The notes under the pieces: generated by a model
The model's database searches: none
Seen by the model: the letters and a program-made list of their open reading frames with translations, nothing else
What the model was told of the DNA's origin: nothing
Assembly: GCF_003574445.1 (NCBI RefSeq)
Contig: NZ_KZ984554.1
Coordinates: 63,503 to 127,502 of the forward strand
Source: Streptomyces sp. YIM 130001
GTDB taxonomy: Bacteria; Actinomycetota; Actinomycetes; Streptomycetales; Streptomycetaceae
DNA length: 64,000 nucleotides
Reading direction: 5' to 3'
Shown: positions 18,573 to 26,104 of the stretch, in pieces
Layout: each line of letters starts with the position of its first letter
Numbering within the stretch: position 1 is the stretch's first letter
Position numbers and translations under genes: made by a program

Positions 18573-19223
18573 ATGGCAGGTTCTGGTGGATTCGAGCCCG
18601 AGTCGGACCGGGTTACGCGGCAGTTGCGGGACGAGATCGTCGACGGGGCGCGGGCGCCCGGCAGTCGGCTCGTCGAGCGTGACCTGGCAGCCGATCTGGG
18701 GGTGAGCCGGCTGCCGATCCGGGACGCGCTGAAGGCGTTGGTGACGGAGGGGCTTGTCACGCCGCGGCCGCGGACCTGGGCGGTGGTGCGGGAGTTCAGT
18801 CCGACGGATCTGGCCGATCTCTACGAGGTGCGTTCCGCACTCGACATGCTGACCTTCCGGCTCGCGGCGCAGCGGCGTACCCGCGAAGGGCTCGACCGGC
18901 TGCGGGAGTCGCTCGACGCCGAGATGGCGGCGGCCGAGCGCGAGGACGCGGTCGGCGCGCGGCGGGCCGCGGCGGACTTCCACGAGGCGGTGACGTCGCT
19001 GGCCGGGAACGAGCTGTTGAACGAGCTGGAGCGCACCCTGCGCAGCCGGATGCGCTGGCTGCTCGGCCGGCACGACGACCTGCTCGGCGTCGCGAAGGAA
19101 CACCAGGACCTGTACGAGGCGATCGCGGCCCGCGATGTGCCGCGCGTGGAGGAACTCGTCCTGCAGCACCTGGAGACCAGCCGGCATGCGGCCGCCGAGC
19201 ATCTGCGGGCGTCGCGGCAGTGA
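18573..19223 (+). CDS. GntR-family (FCD/FadR-type) transcription regulator
   Basis: 216 residues. The N-terminal winged helix (about 15-75) has LVERDLAADLGVSRLPIRDALKAL, the GntR recognition region, and LVTPRPRTWAVV as the wing. The C-terminal helical FCD domain (about 85-205) contains DLYEVRSALD, DFHEAVTSLAGN and KEHQDLYEAIAARD; the Asp/His residues are the usual metal and ligand site. It probably senses a carboxylate. The gene lies 0.95 kb upstream of the permease-racemase operon on the same strand and may regulate it, with the inverted repeat at 20140 as candidate site; this is inference. The ATG lies 6 bases after a -10-like box. Confidence 0.88.
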   Translation: MAGSGGFEPESDRVTRQLRDEIVDGARAPGSRLVERDLAADLGVSRLPIRDALKALVTEGLVTPRPRTWAVVREFSPTDLADLYEVRSALDMLTFRLAAQRRTREGLDRLRESLDAEMAAAEREDAVGARRAAADFHEAVTSLAGNELLNELERTLRSRMRWLLGRHDDLLGVAKEHQDLYEAIAARDVPRVEELVLQHLETSRHAAAEHLRASRQ

Positions 19224-19259
19224 GCCCGGCGGGTACGACCACGGGCAGCGGGGGAGCCA

Positions 19260-19288
19260 GGGCCTGGACGGGGTGACGTTCCAGGCCC
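19260..19288 (+). terminator. Hairpin after gntR
   Basis: 9-bp perfect stem GGGCCTGGA/TCCAGGCCC with an 11-base loop, 36 bases after the gntR stop. Confidence 0.6.
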
Positions 19289-20083
19289 CGCGCGTGCCCT
19301 GGACGCAGGCGGCGCCCTCCGGCGCTCTCGCGTGCGCACCGTGGTGTCCGCCTTCGGCTTGATCGAGCCCTCGGCGAAGGCCGGTTCGGCCGGGCCTTCG
19401 GGGAAGCGGTGAGGATGTCCCGCTCGGGCGTTCCCCGGTTCTCGCTGACGAAGTCGCCGCCGGTGCGCAGCACGAGCATGCCGGTCTCCGGCTCGGCCTC
19501 CAGTTCGGCGGCGAGTGCGGCGCCGGCGCGATCCTCGACCACCAGGGCGTCGCACCCGCGGGCGCGCTGACCTTCGGGGCCGTGGTGTCGCTCGGCATGG
19601 CCACCTCCGCCGACTCGGCACCGTGCCGCCGAGGTCACCCGCTGGTCGAGGAGCGGCCGCGAGGTCCTCCTGGCCACCGCGATCGCCGTCCCGCCGGACG
19701 GCCTCGTCGCCCGGATCACCGGTGGCATCGTGGTCGGGGCCGGTGCGATGGCGTCCGCGGAGACCGTCGTCGGCAACTTCCCGCCGATCCTCACCGGGGC
19801 CACGGGGCCACGGGGCCGTGGGGCCACGGCCCTCCTGGACGCGCCGGTCGCCGTGTTCGTCCTCGTTCGTCTTCGCCGCCTCGCTTCGGTGTGCAGCCAC
19901 TGCCTCTACGACGGGGCGCTGAGCTGGTCGCATCCGACCCGCATCGGGGTGCGGGTGATGAGGCTCGTGCCCCATGTCGACCGGGTGTTTGGTATCCCAC
20001 ATGATCTTCACGGTGTGGGGAGGGGATGGTCGAGTGCACAGGTATGTGGTGGCTTCCAGCTGCCGATTGATGGCAGGAAAGTA
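19289..20083. other. No credible gene; possibly decayed coding sequence
   Basis: About 800 bp between the gntR terminator and the permease promoter. Every frame either lacks family features or is broken. Fragments with protein-like composition appear in shifting plus-strand frames (a hydrophobic stretch reading LTFGAVVSLGMA near 19573, another reading ITGGIVVGAGAMAS near 19720), as would be left by a membrane-protein gene with frameshifts. A short direct repeat GGGGCCAC occurs near 19797-19828. I could not assign a family, so this may equally be non-coding. Confidence 0.35.
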
Positions 20084-20113
20084 TTGACCGCCCCGTACGA
20101 ACGGCCGTAGCGT
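20084..20113 (+). promoter_or_regulatory. Promoter of permease-racemase operon
   Basis: TTGACC (20084-20089), an 18-bp spacer and TAGCGT (20108-20113) form a good HrdB-type promoter, with a start near 20120 and a leader of about 55 bases. Confidence 0.65.
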
Positions 20114-20139
20114 CCCGGTCACCCGCTTCGGAATATTGG

Positions 20140-20154
20140 TTTCGTATACCGAAA
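20140..20154. promoter_or_regulatory. Candidate operator of permease operon
   Basis: Inverted repeat TTTCG-TATAC-CGAAA about 20 bp downstream of the predicted transcription start and 20 bp before the GTG. A bound repressor there would block elongation or initiation. The FCD regulator at 18573 is the nearest candidate. Confidence 0.5.
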
Positions 20155-20173
20155 TCGCTGAAAGGTGGCCGGT

Positions 20174-21694
20174 GTGACCACAGCGCAGAACGCAGCGCGT
20201 ACGGACGGGGCGCCGCCCGCCACCGACTCCCCGCAGGGCGCCGTCCCCGCGGGTACCAGCCCCCGGCTCTACAGCCCCGATCTCGCACCGACCAAGAAGG
20301 CCGGTCGCAGCTGGGGCGGCTACAACGTCTTCACGCTGTGGGCCAACGACGTGCACAGCCTGGGCAACTACGCCTTCGCGATCGGCCTGTTCGCACTCGG
20401 CATGGCGGTCTGGGACATCCTCATCGCCTTCGTCCTGGCTTCCGTCTTCCTCTTCGTGCTGCTCAGCCTCTCCGGCTACATGGGTTCGAAGACGGGTGTG
20501 CCGTTCCCGGTGATGAGCCGGATCGCCTTCGGTGTGCGCGGTGCGCAGCTGCCCGCGGTCATCCGCGGCGGCGTGGCCATCGCCTGGTTCGGCATCCAGA
20601 CCTACCTCGCCTCGTCCGTGCTGTCCGCGCTCCTGGTGGCGCTCGCACCGGGCATAAAGTCCTGGGAGCAGCACTCGGCGCTCGGGCTCTCCGCGCTCGG
20701 CTGGCTCTCGTTCATGATCCTCTGGGTCGTCCAGGTGCTGATCGTCAGCTACGGCATGGACGTCATCCGCAAGTACATCGCCGTGGCCGCGCCCGCCGTA
20801 CTGATCACCATGCTGGCACTCGCCGTGTGGATGTTCGCCAAGGCGGACTGGTCGATCGCGCTGGACGCCGGGACACCGTTCACCGGTGCCGACCGCTGGC
20901 TCAACATCCTCGAGGCCGCCGCGCTCTGGGTCGTCATCTACGGCACGTTCGTGCTCAACTTCTGCGACTTCACGCGCTCCGCCAAGAGCAACCGGTCGAT
21001 CCTGCTCGGCAACCTCGTCGGCATCCCCGTGAACATGCTGTTCTTCGCCGGCATCGTGGTCGTTCTCAGCGGCGCGCAGTTCCGCCTCGACGGCAAGGTG
21101 ATCACCAGCCCGTCCGACATCGTGCAGACCATCCCCAGCACCCCGCTCCTGGTCCTCGCCTCGCTGTCGCTCATCCTGCTCACCGTCGCGGTGAATCTGA
21201 TGGCCAACTTCGTCGCCCCCGTCTACACCCTGGTCAACCTCTTCCCGCGCAAGCTCGACTTCCGCCGGGCCGGTGTGGTCAGCGCCGTGATCGGCCTGGT
21301 CATCCTGCCGTGGAACCTCTACGACAGCCCGGTCGTCGTCGAGTACTTCCTCGGCGGGCTCGGTGCCCTGCTCGGCCCCGTCTTCGGCATCGTGATGGCC
21401 GACTACTGGCTGCTGCGCCGGACCAAGGTGCACGTCCCGCACCTCTACTCCGAGGACCCGCAGGCGAGTTACGCCTACCGGGGCGGCATCAACCCGCGTG
21501 CCGTCGCCGCCTTCGTGCCGTCCGCCGCCATCGCCGTGGTGATCGCCCTCGCCCCGTACTTCTCCGGGATCTCCGGCTTCTCCTGGTTCATCGGCGGTCT
21601 GCTCGCAGGCCTGCTGCACATGGTGCTGCCCGGTCGGGCCGCGTGTCCCACCGACGACATCGACGGCGAGTCCATCGCCGTCCCCAGCGCCTGA
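20174..21694 (+). CDS. NCS1-family nucleobase/hydantoin/allantoin permease
   Basis: 506 residues with about 12 membrane helices. The family entry motif NVFTLWANDVHSLGNYAFAIGLF (with the NCS1 Trp-Asn-type substrate region) lies at about residues 53-75, and IAWFGIQTYLASSVL, the helix 3 substrate-site region of Mhp1-type carriers, follows. Expected to import hydantoins, allantoin or related nitrogen heterocycles with Na+ or H+. GTG 20174 is preferred over GTG 20165 because GAAAGG lies about 8 bases before it. It is followed 64 bp later by a hydantoin-racemase-family gene on the same strand, which supports a cyclic ureide substrate. Promoter and operator candidates lie upstream. Confidence 0.9.
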   Translation: MTTAQNAARTDGAPPATDSPQGAVPAGTSPRLYSPDLAPTKKAGRSWGGYNVFTLWANDVHSLGNYAFAIGLFALGMAVWDILIAFVLASVFLFVLLSLSGYMGSKTGVPFPVMSRIAFGVRGAQLPAVIRGGVAIAWFGIQTYLASSVLSALLVALAPGIKSWEQHSALGLSALGWLSFMILWVVQVLIVSYGMDVIRKYIAVAAPAVLITMLALAVWMFAKADWSIALDAGTPFTGADRWLNILEAAALWVVIYGTFVLNFCDFTRSAKSNRSILLGNLVGIPVNMLFFAGIVVVLSGAQFRLDGKVITSPSDIVQTIPSTPLLVLASLSLILLTVAVNLMANFVAPVYTLVNLFPRKLDFRRAGVVSAVIGLVILPWNLYDSPVVVEYFLGGLGALLGPVFGIVMADYWLLRRTKVHVPHLYSEDPQASYAYRGGINPRAVAAFVPSAAIAVVIALAPYFSGISGFSWFIGGLLAGLLHMVLPGRAACPTDDIDGESIAVPSA

Positions 21695-21758
21695 CCCACC
21701 CCGGACCACCCCCGGGTCCACCGAACGAACGAAAACGAAGAATCAGGAACACCACGCC

Positions 21759-22499
21759 ATGCGGCTCCTTGTCGTCAATGTCAACACCACCGAGTCGATG
21801 ACGCAGACCATCGGCGAACAGGCCGCGGCGGTCTCCGCGCCCGGCACCGAGATCGTGCCGCTCACCCCGGCATTCGGCGCCGAGTCCGTGGAGGGCAACT
21901 ACGAGAGCCATCTCGCCGCCGTGGCCGTCATGGAGGCCGTGCGCGCGTACCGCGGGCCCTACGACGCGGTGATCCAGGCCGGTTACGGCGAACACGGCCG
22001 TGAAGGACTGCAGGAGATCCTCGACGTTCCCGTCGTCGACATCACCGAGGCGGCCGCCTCCACCGCACAGTTCCTCGGCCGCAGCTACTCGGTGGTGACC
22101 ACCCTCGACCGGGCCGTCCCGCTCATCGAGGACCGTCTCGCCCTCGCCGGGCTCGCCGCCCGCTGTGCGTCGGTACGGGCCAGTGGCCTGGCCGTGCTCG
22201 ACCTGGAGCGCGATCCCGCCGCCGCGGTCGAGGCCATCACCGAGGAGGCGGTCCGCGCCGTCGAGCAGGACCGTGCCGAGGTCGTCTGCCTGGGCTGCGG
22301 CGGGATGTCGGGGCTGGCCGAACGCGTCGTGGCGCGTACCGGGGTCCCGGTGGTGGACGGCGTCGCCGCCGCGGTCACGGTCGCGGAGTCTCTGGTCCGC
22401 CTCGGTCTGACCACTTCCAAGGTCCGCACGTACGCACCGCCGCGGCCCAAGCGCTTCCTGTCCTGGCCGCCGCAGGTCGCGCCCGCCGGGATCGCCTGA
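21759..22499 (+). CDS. Asp/Glu/hydantoin racemase family protein lacking the first catalytic Cys
   Basis: 246 residues. It opens MRLLVVNVNTTESMT, the family start, and has the second active-site loop VVCLGCGGMSGL with its Cys near residue 178. In the first loop, where hydantoin and allantoin racemases have Cys in an ACFGDPG-like motif, this protein reads QAGYGEHGREGLQE, so Gly replaces the Cys. Two-base racemisation would then not work as in the classic enzymes, and an isomerase or lyase role, or a one-base mechanism, is possible. It shares an operon with the NCS1 permease. Its stop lies 2 bp from the stop of the convergent arsR gene, with no terminator between. AGGA lies 10 bases before the ATG. 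Confidence 0.85.
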   Translation: MRLLVVNVNTTESMTQTIGEQAAAVSAPGTEIVPLTPAFGAESVEGNYESHLAAVAVMEAVRAYRGPYDAVIQAGYGEHGREGLQEILDVPVVDITEAAASTAQFLGRSYSVVTTLDRAVPLIEDRLALAGLAARCASVRASGLAVLDLERDPAAAVEAITEEAVRAVEQDRAEVVCLGCGGMSGLAERVVARTGVPVVDGVAAAVTVAESLVRLGLTTSKVRTYAPPRPKRFLSWPPQVAPAGIA

Positions 22500-22501
22500 C
22501 G

Positions 22502-22864
22502 CTACGAGCGCTTCCGGCCGGGGGCAGCCGGGCCGGGCCCGGCCGCGCGGAGGTCGGCGAGCAGCTCCGCCTGCCCGGTCAGTACGCCGGAGAGAATGGT
22601 GCGGGCCACCCTCAGGAGTTCGGCGATCTGCGGACTGGCCAGTGAGTAGTACACCGTCGAGCCCTCCTTGCGGGTCACCACCAGATTCGCCCGGCGCAGC
22701 ACGGCCAACTGCTGGGAGAGATGGGCCGGTTCGATGCCGACCTCGGGGAGCATCTCGCCGACCGAGTGCTCACGCTCGCTGAGCAGTTCCAGGACCCGGA
22801 TCCGGGCCGGGTGGCCGAGCGTCTTGAAGAACTCGGCCTTGAGTTGGTACAGCGGTGTGCTCAC
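22502..22864 (-). CDS. ArsR/SmtB-family regulator
   Basis: 120 residues from GTG 22864, with GGGAGGGGG 5 bases upstream. Winged helix: FFKTLGHPARIRVLELL, MLPEVGIEPAHLSQQLAVLRRANLV (recognition helix) and VTRKEGSTVYYSLAS (wing). There are no Cys residues at all, so the ELCVCDL-type metal site of ArsR/SmtB is absent and a non-metal signal is likely. The gene lies 169 bp after the SulP gene on the same strand; ArsR-SulP pairs are common in actinomycetes. It probably represses the transporter through the AT-rich palindrome at 24861. Confidence 0.9.
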   Translation of the reverse strand: MSTPLYQLKAEFFKTLGHPARIRVLELLSEREHSVGEMLPEVGIEPAHLSQQLAVLRRANLVVTRKEGSTVYYSLASPQIAELLRVARTILSGVLTGQAELLADLRAAGPGPAAPGRKRS

Positions 22865-23033
22865 CGGAACCCCCTCCCGGAGCGTCCGTCGCCCGGCAGC
22901 GCACCGCGCCGCCCCCACCCGTGGGCCGGACCGCGTGCGTGCCCAGATTTCCATGCCATGCGCCCATCTTCGCCCCCTGCGGGCGCGGTGCCGTCCCCGG
23001 GAGGGCCCTGCGGGCCGCCGAGGCGAGGCTCCC

Positions 23034-24764
23034 TCAGTGCCCCGGCCGTTCTCCGGAGGCTGCACCCGGCCGGTCGGGCACACCGGGCAGCAGTCCTTCG
23101 CCCTGCAGATGACGGCGGGCCCCGGCGATCGCCTGCGGTGTCGAGCCGTACTCCCTGCCGTGCAGGCGCAGCAGCTCCGACGTGCCGGTGGATTCCAGGA
23201 CTTGGCGGTGCTCCGGGCGCACACCCGAGCTGTGCACGACGATCCCGCGCCGGTTGAGCCGCTGCACCGCGTCCTTGAGGGCCAGGGCGCCGGTCGCGTC
23301 CATGGCGGTGACCCGGGACATCCGCAGGATCACCACCCGGACGTCGGCGACCTCGGCGAGTTCGAGCAGGAAGCGGTGTGCACCGGCGAAGAAGACCGGG
23401 CCGTCGATGCGGTAGGCGACGATGTGCTCGGCGAGCAGCGCGCGTTCCTCGTCGCTGTGTGTGTCGTCCAGGTGCGGTGCGAAGTCGACCCGGTCGAGCC
23501 GGGCGTGCCGCGCGACCGCGCGCAGTGCGAGCGCGCCCGCGACCACCAGGCCGATGATCACGGCGTACACGAGGTCGAGGGCCAGGGTGGCCACGGCGGT
23601 CAGAGCGAGGATCAGGCCGTCGGAACGGGTCGCGCGGGCCGTGGACCGCAGCGAGGCGACCTCGACCATGCGGATTGCGGTGGCGAGCAGTACCCCGGCG
23701 AGCGCGGCGAGCGGAATCCGGGACACCAGAGGTGCCGCCGCGAACACCACGGCGGCGAGTACGACAGCGTGCGTGAGCGCGGCGAGCCGGGAGCGCGCAC
23801 CGGTACGGACGTTGACCGCGGTACGGGCGATGGCCGCGGTCGCCGGGACGCCGCCGAACAGCGGGGCAGCCAGATTGGCGAGGCCCTGCCCGAAGAGCTC
23901 GCGGTCGGGATCGTGCCGCTGGTCGACGGTCATCCCGTCCGCGACGGTCGCGGAGAGGAGGGACTCGAGTGCGGCGAGGGCCGCGACCGCGAGGGCCGGG
24001 GCGAGCAGTGAGGGCAGCGCGGCGGGTTCGAGGAAGTCGAGCGAGGGTGCGGGCAGCCCGGCGGGCAGATCGCCGATGGGCGTCACCGCCAGGTCGAACG
24101 CCCAGGTCAAAACGGTCACTACAGCCACCGTGAGGATGGAGAGCGGAAGGGTGGGCCGCCACCGCCCACCGATCAGTACGGCGGCCGCCACCGCGAGGGC
24201 CAGGATCGGCGCCGTCCAGTGCGGCGCCCGCGCGAACTCCTCGATCGCGCGCCAGGTGACCACCAGGACGCGGTCGCCCTCCGGCACCGGTACTCCGAGC
24301 GCGTTCGGCACCTGCTGCAGCCCGATCACGCACGCGATGCCGAGGGTGAAGCCCTCGACGACAGGGGCGGGGACGTAGCGCATGTAAGCGCCGGCCCGCA
24401 GCAGGGCGAGCGCGATCAGCATCAGCCCGGCGAGCAGGCCCACGGTGAGCACGCCCCCTGGCCCGTACTGGGCGACGATCGGCACCAGCACGACCGTCAT
24501 CGCGCCGGTCGGCCCGGAGACCTGCAGGTTCGAGCCGCCGAAGACGGCCGCGATTGCGCCCGCGACGACGGCGGTCGCGAGCCCCGCCTCCGCGCCGAGG
24601 CCCGAGGAGACGCCGAAGCCGAGGGCGAGCGGCAGCGCGACGACGGCCACGGTCAGGCCGGCGAGCAGGTCGCGGCGCGGGTCCCGGGCCATCGCGGTGT
24701 AGTCGGCGCGGGCGGGCAGCAGGGCACGCACCGGTCTCCAGTACCGGCTGATCCGATCGTTCAC
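23034..24764 (-). CDS. SulP-family anion transporter with STAS domain
   Basis: 576 residues from GTG 24764 (GAGGGGG 9 bases upstream); ATG 24827 is an alternative. SulP transmembrane domain: DLLAGLTVAVVALPLALGFGV, SGPTGAMTVVL (anion-site region) and GVPATAAIARTAVNVRTGARS. The C-terminal STAS domain (about residues 430-545) has RVVILRMSRVTAMDATGALAL, the phosphoacceptor-like site. The substrate is sulfate, bicarbonate or another anion, not decidable here; no carbonic anhydrase is fused. It shares direction with the arsR gene downstream. Confidence 0.92.
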   Translation of the reverse strand: MNDRISRYWRPVRALLPARADYTAMARDPRRDLLAGLTVAVVALPLALGFGVSSGLGAEAGLATAVVAGAIAAVFGGSNLQVSGPTGAMTVVLVPIVAQYGPGGVLTVGLLAGLMLIALALLRAGAYMRYVPAPVVEGFTLGIACVIGLQQVPNALGVPVPEGDRVLVVTWRAIEEFARAPHWTAPILALAVAAAVLIGGRWRPTLPLSILTVAVVTVLTWAFDLAVTPIGDLPAGLPAPSLDFLEPAALPSLLAPALAVAALAALESLLSATVADGMTVDQRHDPDRELFGQGLANLAAPLFGGVPATAAIARTAVNVRTGARSRLAALTHAVVLAAVVFAAAPLVSRIPLAALAGVLLATAIRMVEVASLRSTARATRSDGLILALTAVATLALDLVYAVIIGLVVAGALALRAVARHARLDRVDFAPHLDDTHSDEERALLAEHIVAYRIDGPVFFAGAHRFLLELAEVADVRVVILRMSRVTAMDATGALALKDAVQRLNRRGIVVHSSGVRPEHRQVLESTGTSELLRLHGREYGSTPQAIAGARRHLQGEGLLPGVPDRPGAASGERPGH

Positions 24765-24849
24765 CCGGACGATCCCCCTCACAGCTCCCGACGGCGAAGT
24801 GCTGTGCCCGCGGCTACCTACGGACACAGCCGCTTCAGCATGTATGGAG

Positions 24850-24877
24850 TTGCGAAATTTAGCAATTGCTCAAAATG
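24850..24877. promoter_or_regulatory. AT-rich palindromic operator upstream of SulP gene
   Basis: The perfect 10-bp palindrome AGCAATTGCT (24861-24870) overlaps TTGC-GAAATTTA-GCAA (24850-24865). An AT-rich island in such GC-rich DNA, about 95 bp before the SulP start, fits an ArsR-family operator. Confidence 0.6.
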
Positions 24878-24919
24878 GTGTGAGGGGTTCGGGAGTGCGT
24901 CGTGCCGCGCGGCTGTGCG

Positions 24920-26020
24920 CTATCCGGCGATCTGCAGCGTCGCCCCCGCCGCGCCGCGGGCCTCCGCCACGGTGTCCGCCTCCGCCTCCAGAGCCTTGCG
25001 GACCCGGGCTCGCAGCGGCGCGAACGGGGTGACCGTCACGGCCGCACGCCGGCCCGCCGCCTTGACCCGCCAGGTGCCGACGATCTCCGCGCCGACCAGC
25101 AGTGCACCGGGAGCCGAGATCGCCCGCCACAGCTCCTTGCGGTGGGCCGTCTCCGGCAGCAGCAAGGTGCGGTCGCGGGCCTGCAGATAGGGGTCACCGG
25201 GCGGCAACAGCCGTACCAGATTCCCCGGTTGGGCAGTGCGCAGCGCATCGACGGACTCCTCCGGGAGCCAGGCCCGGCGGCCGTCCACCGAAACCTCCGC
25301 AAGCCCGGCCGGCCACACGGACTCCAGCACGACCGGCTTCGTGCCGATCAGCGCGGCCGCATCGGCCGGGGTGGCAGGACCGAGGAAACCGAGCCAGCGC
25401 CGTACGAGGTCACTCGTGCCCGCGGCCTCCACGGGGACCGGGAAGCGGTCGTGCAGCGGAGCGAGCACTGTCTGCCGGCCCGTCACACCGACCTCCAGCG
25501 CGGCGAACAGGCCCGCCTGCTGGAAGAGCTGCCCCGAGACGTGCCGCGCCCCGCACCCCTCGCACCAGAACGTGAGCACCTCGGGTACAGCGGCCGAGAC
25601 CGCGGTACTCACCTCACCCTTGGGCATCGGAGTGGTCACCACGTCGCGGAAGGCGCGCGCGGTGACCGTGAACGCCTCGAGGCCGAGCGCGGCGCCCCGC
25701 TCGAGCTGCTTGCTCTCCAGCCGGGCCGTGGCGTCCGCGTCCGACACCGGCCACAACGCGGCGGCGAGCGCCCGCAGATCGGTGCGCCGGTGGACGTACG
25801 GCGCACCGCGGAACGACCACACCCGGTCGAGCCCGCCCCGCACCGCCTCGGCCGAGACGCCGCGGGCGGCGAAGGCGAGCCGGGCCGAGCCGTTCGGAGT
25901 GTCCTGCACGCCGAGTGCCAGTACGTCCGGGGCCGTGGACGCACGGTCCAGGCCCTGCGTGGCGACACGGTGGGCCAGGACCTGCTCGCGGGTCACCTCG
26001 AGCCGCGGCGTACTGCTCAT
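24920..26020 (-). CDS. Winged-helix DNA-binding protein, AlkZ/YcaQ-like (HTH_42)
   Basis: 366 residues. The chain fits the winged-helix family once called DUF1006, now known to include the DNA glycosylases AlkZ (azinomycin self-resistance) and YcaQ/AlkX, which unhook interstrand crosslinks. Landmarks: VTREQVLAHRVATQGL at the N-terminus, LALGVQDTPNGSARLAF, where the catalytic Gln-containing motif of the family would lie, VWSFRGAPYVHRR, and a tail ending VTPFAPLRARVRKAL. The LGVQDTP form differs from the QxQ and QxD motifs I recall, so activity is uncertain. A C-x2-C (WCEGCGARH) occurs mid-chain. The gene stands alone. Confidence 0.75.
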   Translation of the reverse strand: MSSTPRLEVTREQVLAHRVATQGLDRASTAPDVLALGVQDTPNGSARLAFAARGVSAEAVRGGLDRVWSFRGAPYVHRRTDLRALAAALWPVSDADATARLESKQLERGAALGLEAFTVTARAFRDVVTTPMPKGEVSTAVSAAVPEVLTFWCEGCGARHVSGQLFQQAGLFAALEVGVTGRQTVLAPLHDRFPVPVEAAGTSDLVRRWLGFLGPATPADAAALIGTKPVVLESVWPAGLAEVSVDGRRAWLPEESVDALRTAQPGNLVRLLPPGDPYLQARDRTLLLPETAHRKELWRAISAPGALLVGAEIVGTWRVKAAGRRAAVTVTPFAPLRARVRKALEAEADTVAEARGAAGATLQIAG

Positions 26021-26104
26021 CGGGCGCGTCCCTTCGTCGTCGTGGCGGTACGGTACCGGGCGCCGAGTGGGGTCGGGCGGCGCGAGGCCGGCGGGGTCAC
26101 CGGA

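Noticed and set aside
18821-21721. A 966-codon minus-strand open frame across the permease gene
   Set aside because: Antisense to a clear NCS1 permease; Asp/His/Glu-rich repetitive composition is a codon-bias artefact. Its 19.2-19.8 kb part was considered as a gene but shows no domain.
22865-23033. Extra gene between the ArsR and SulP genes
   Set aside because: The ArsR frame stays open upstream, but the added residues are atypical and the ribosome site fits GTG 22864.
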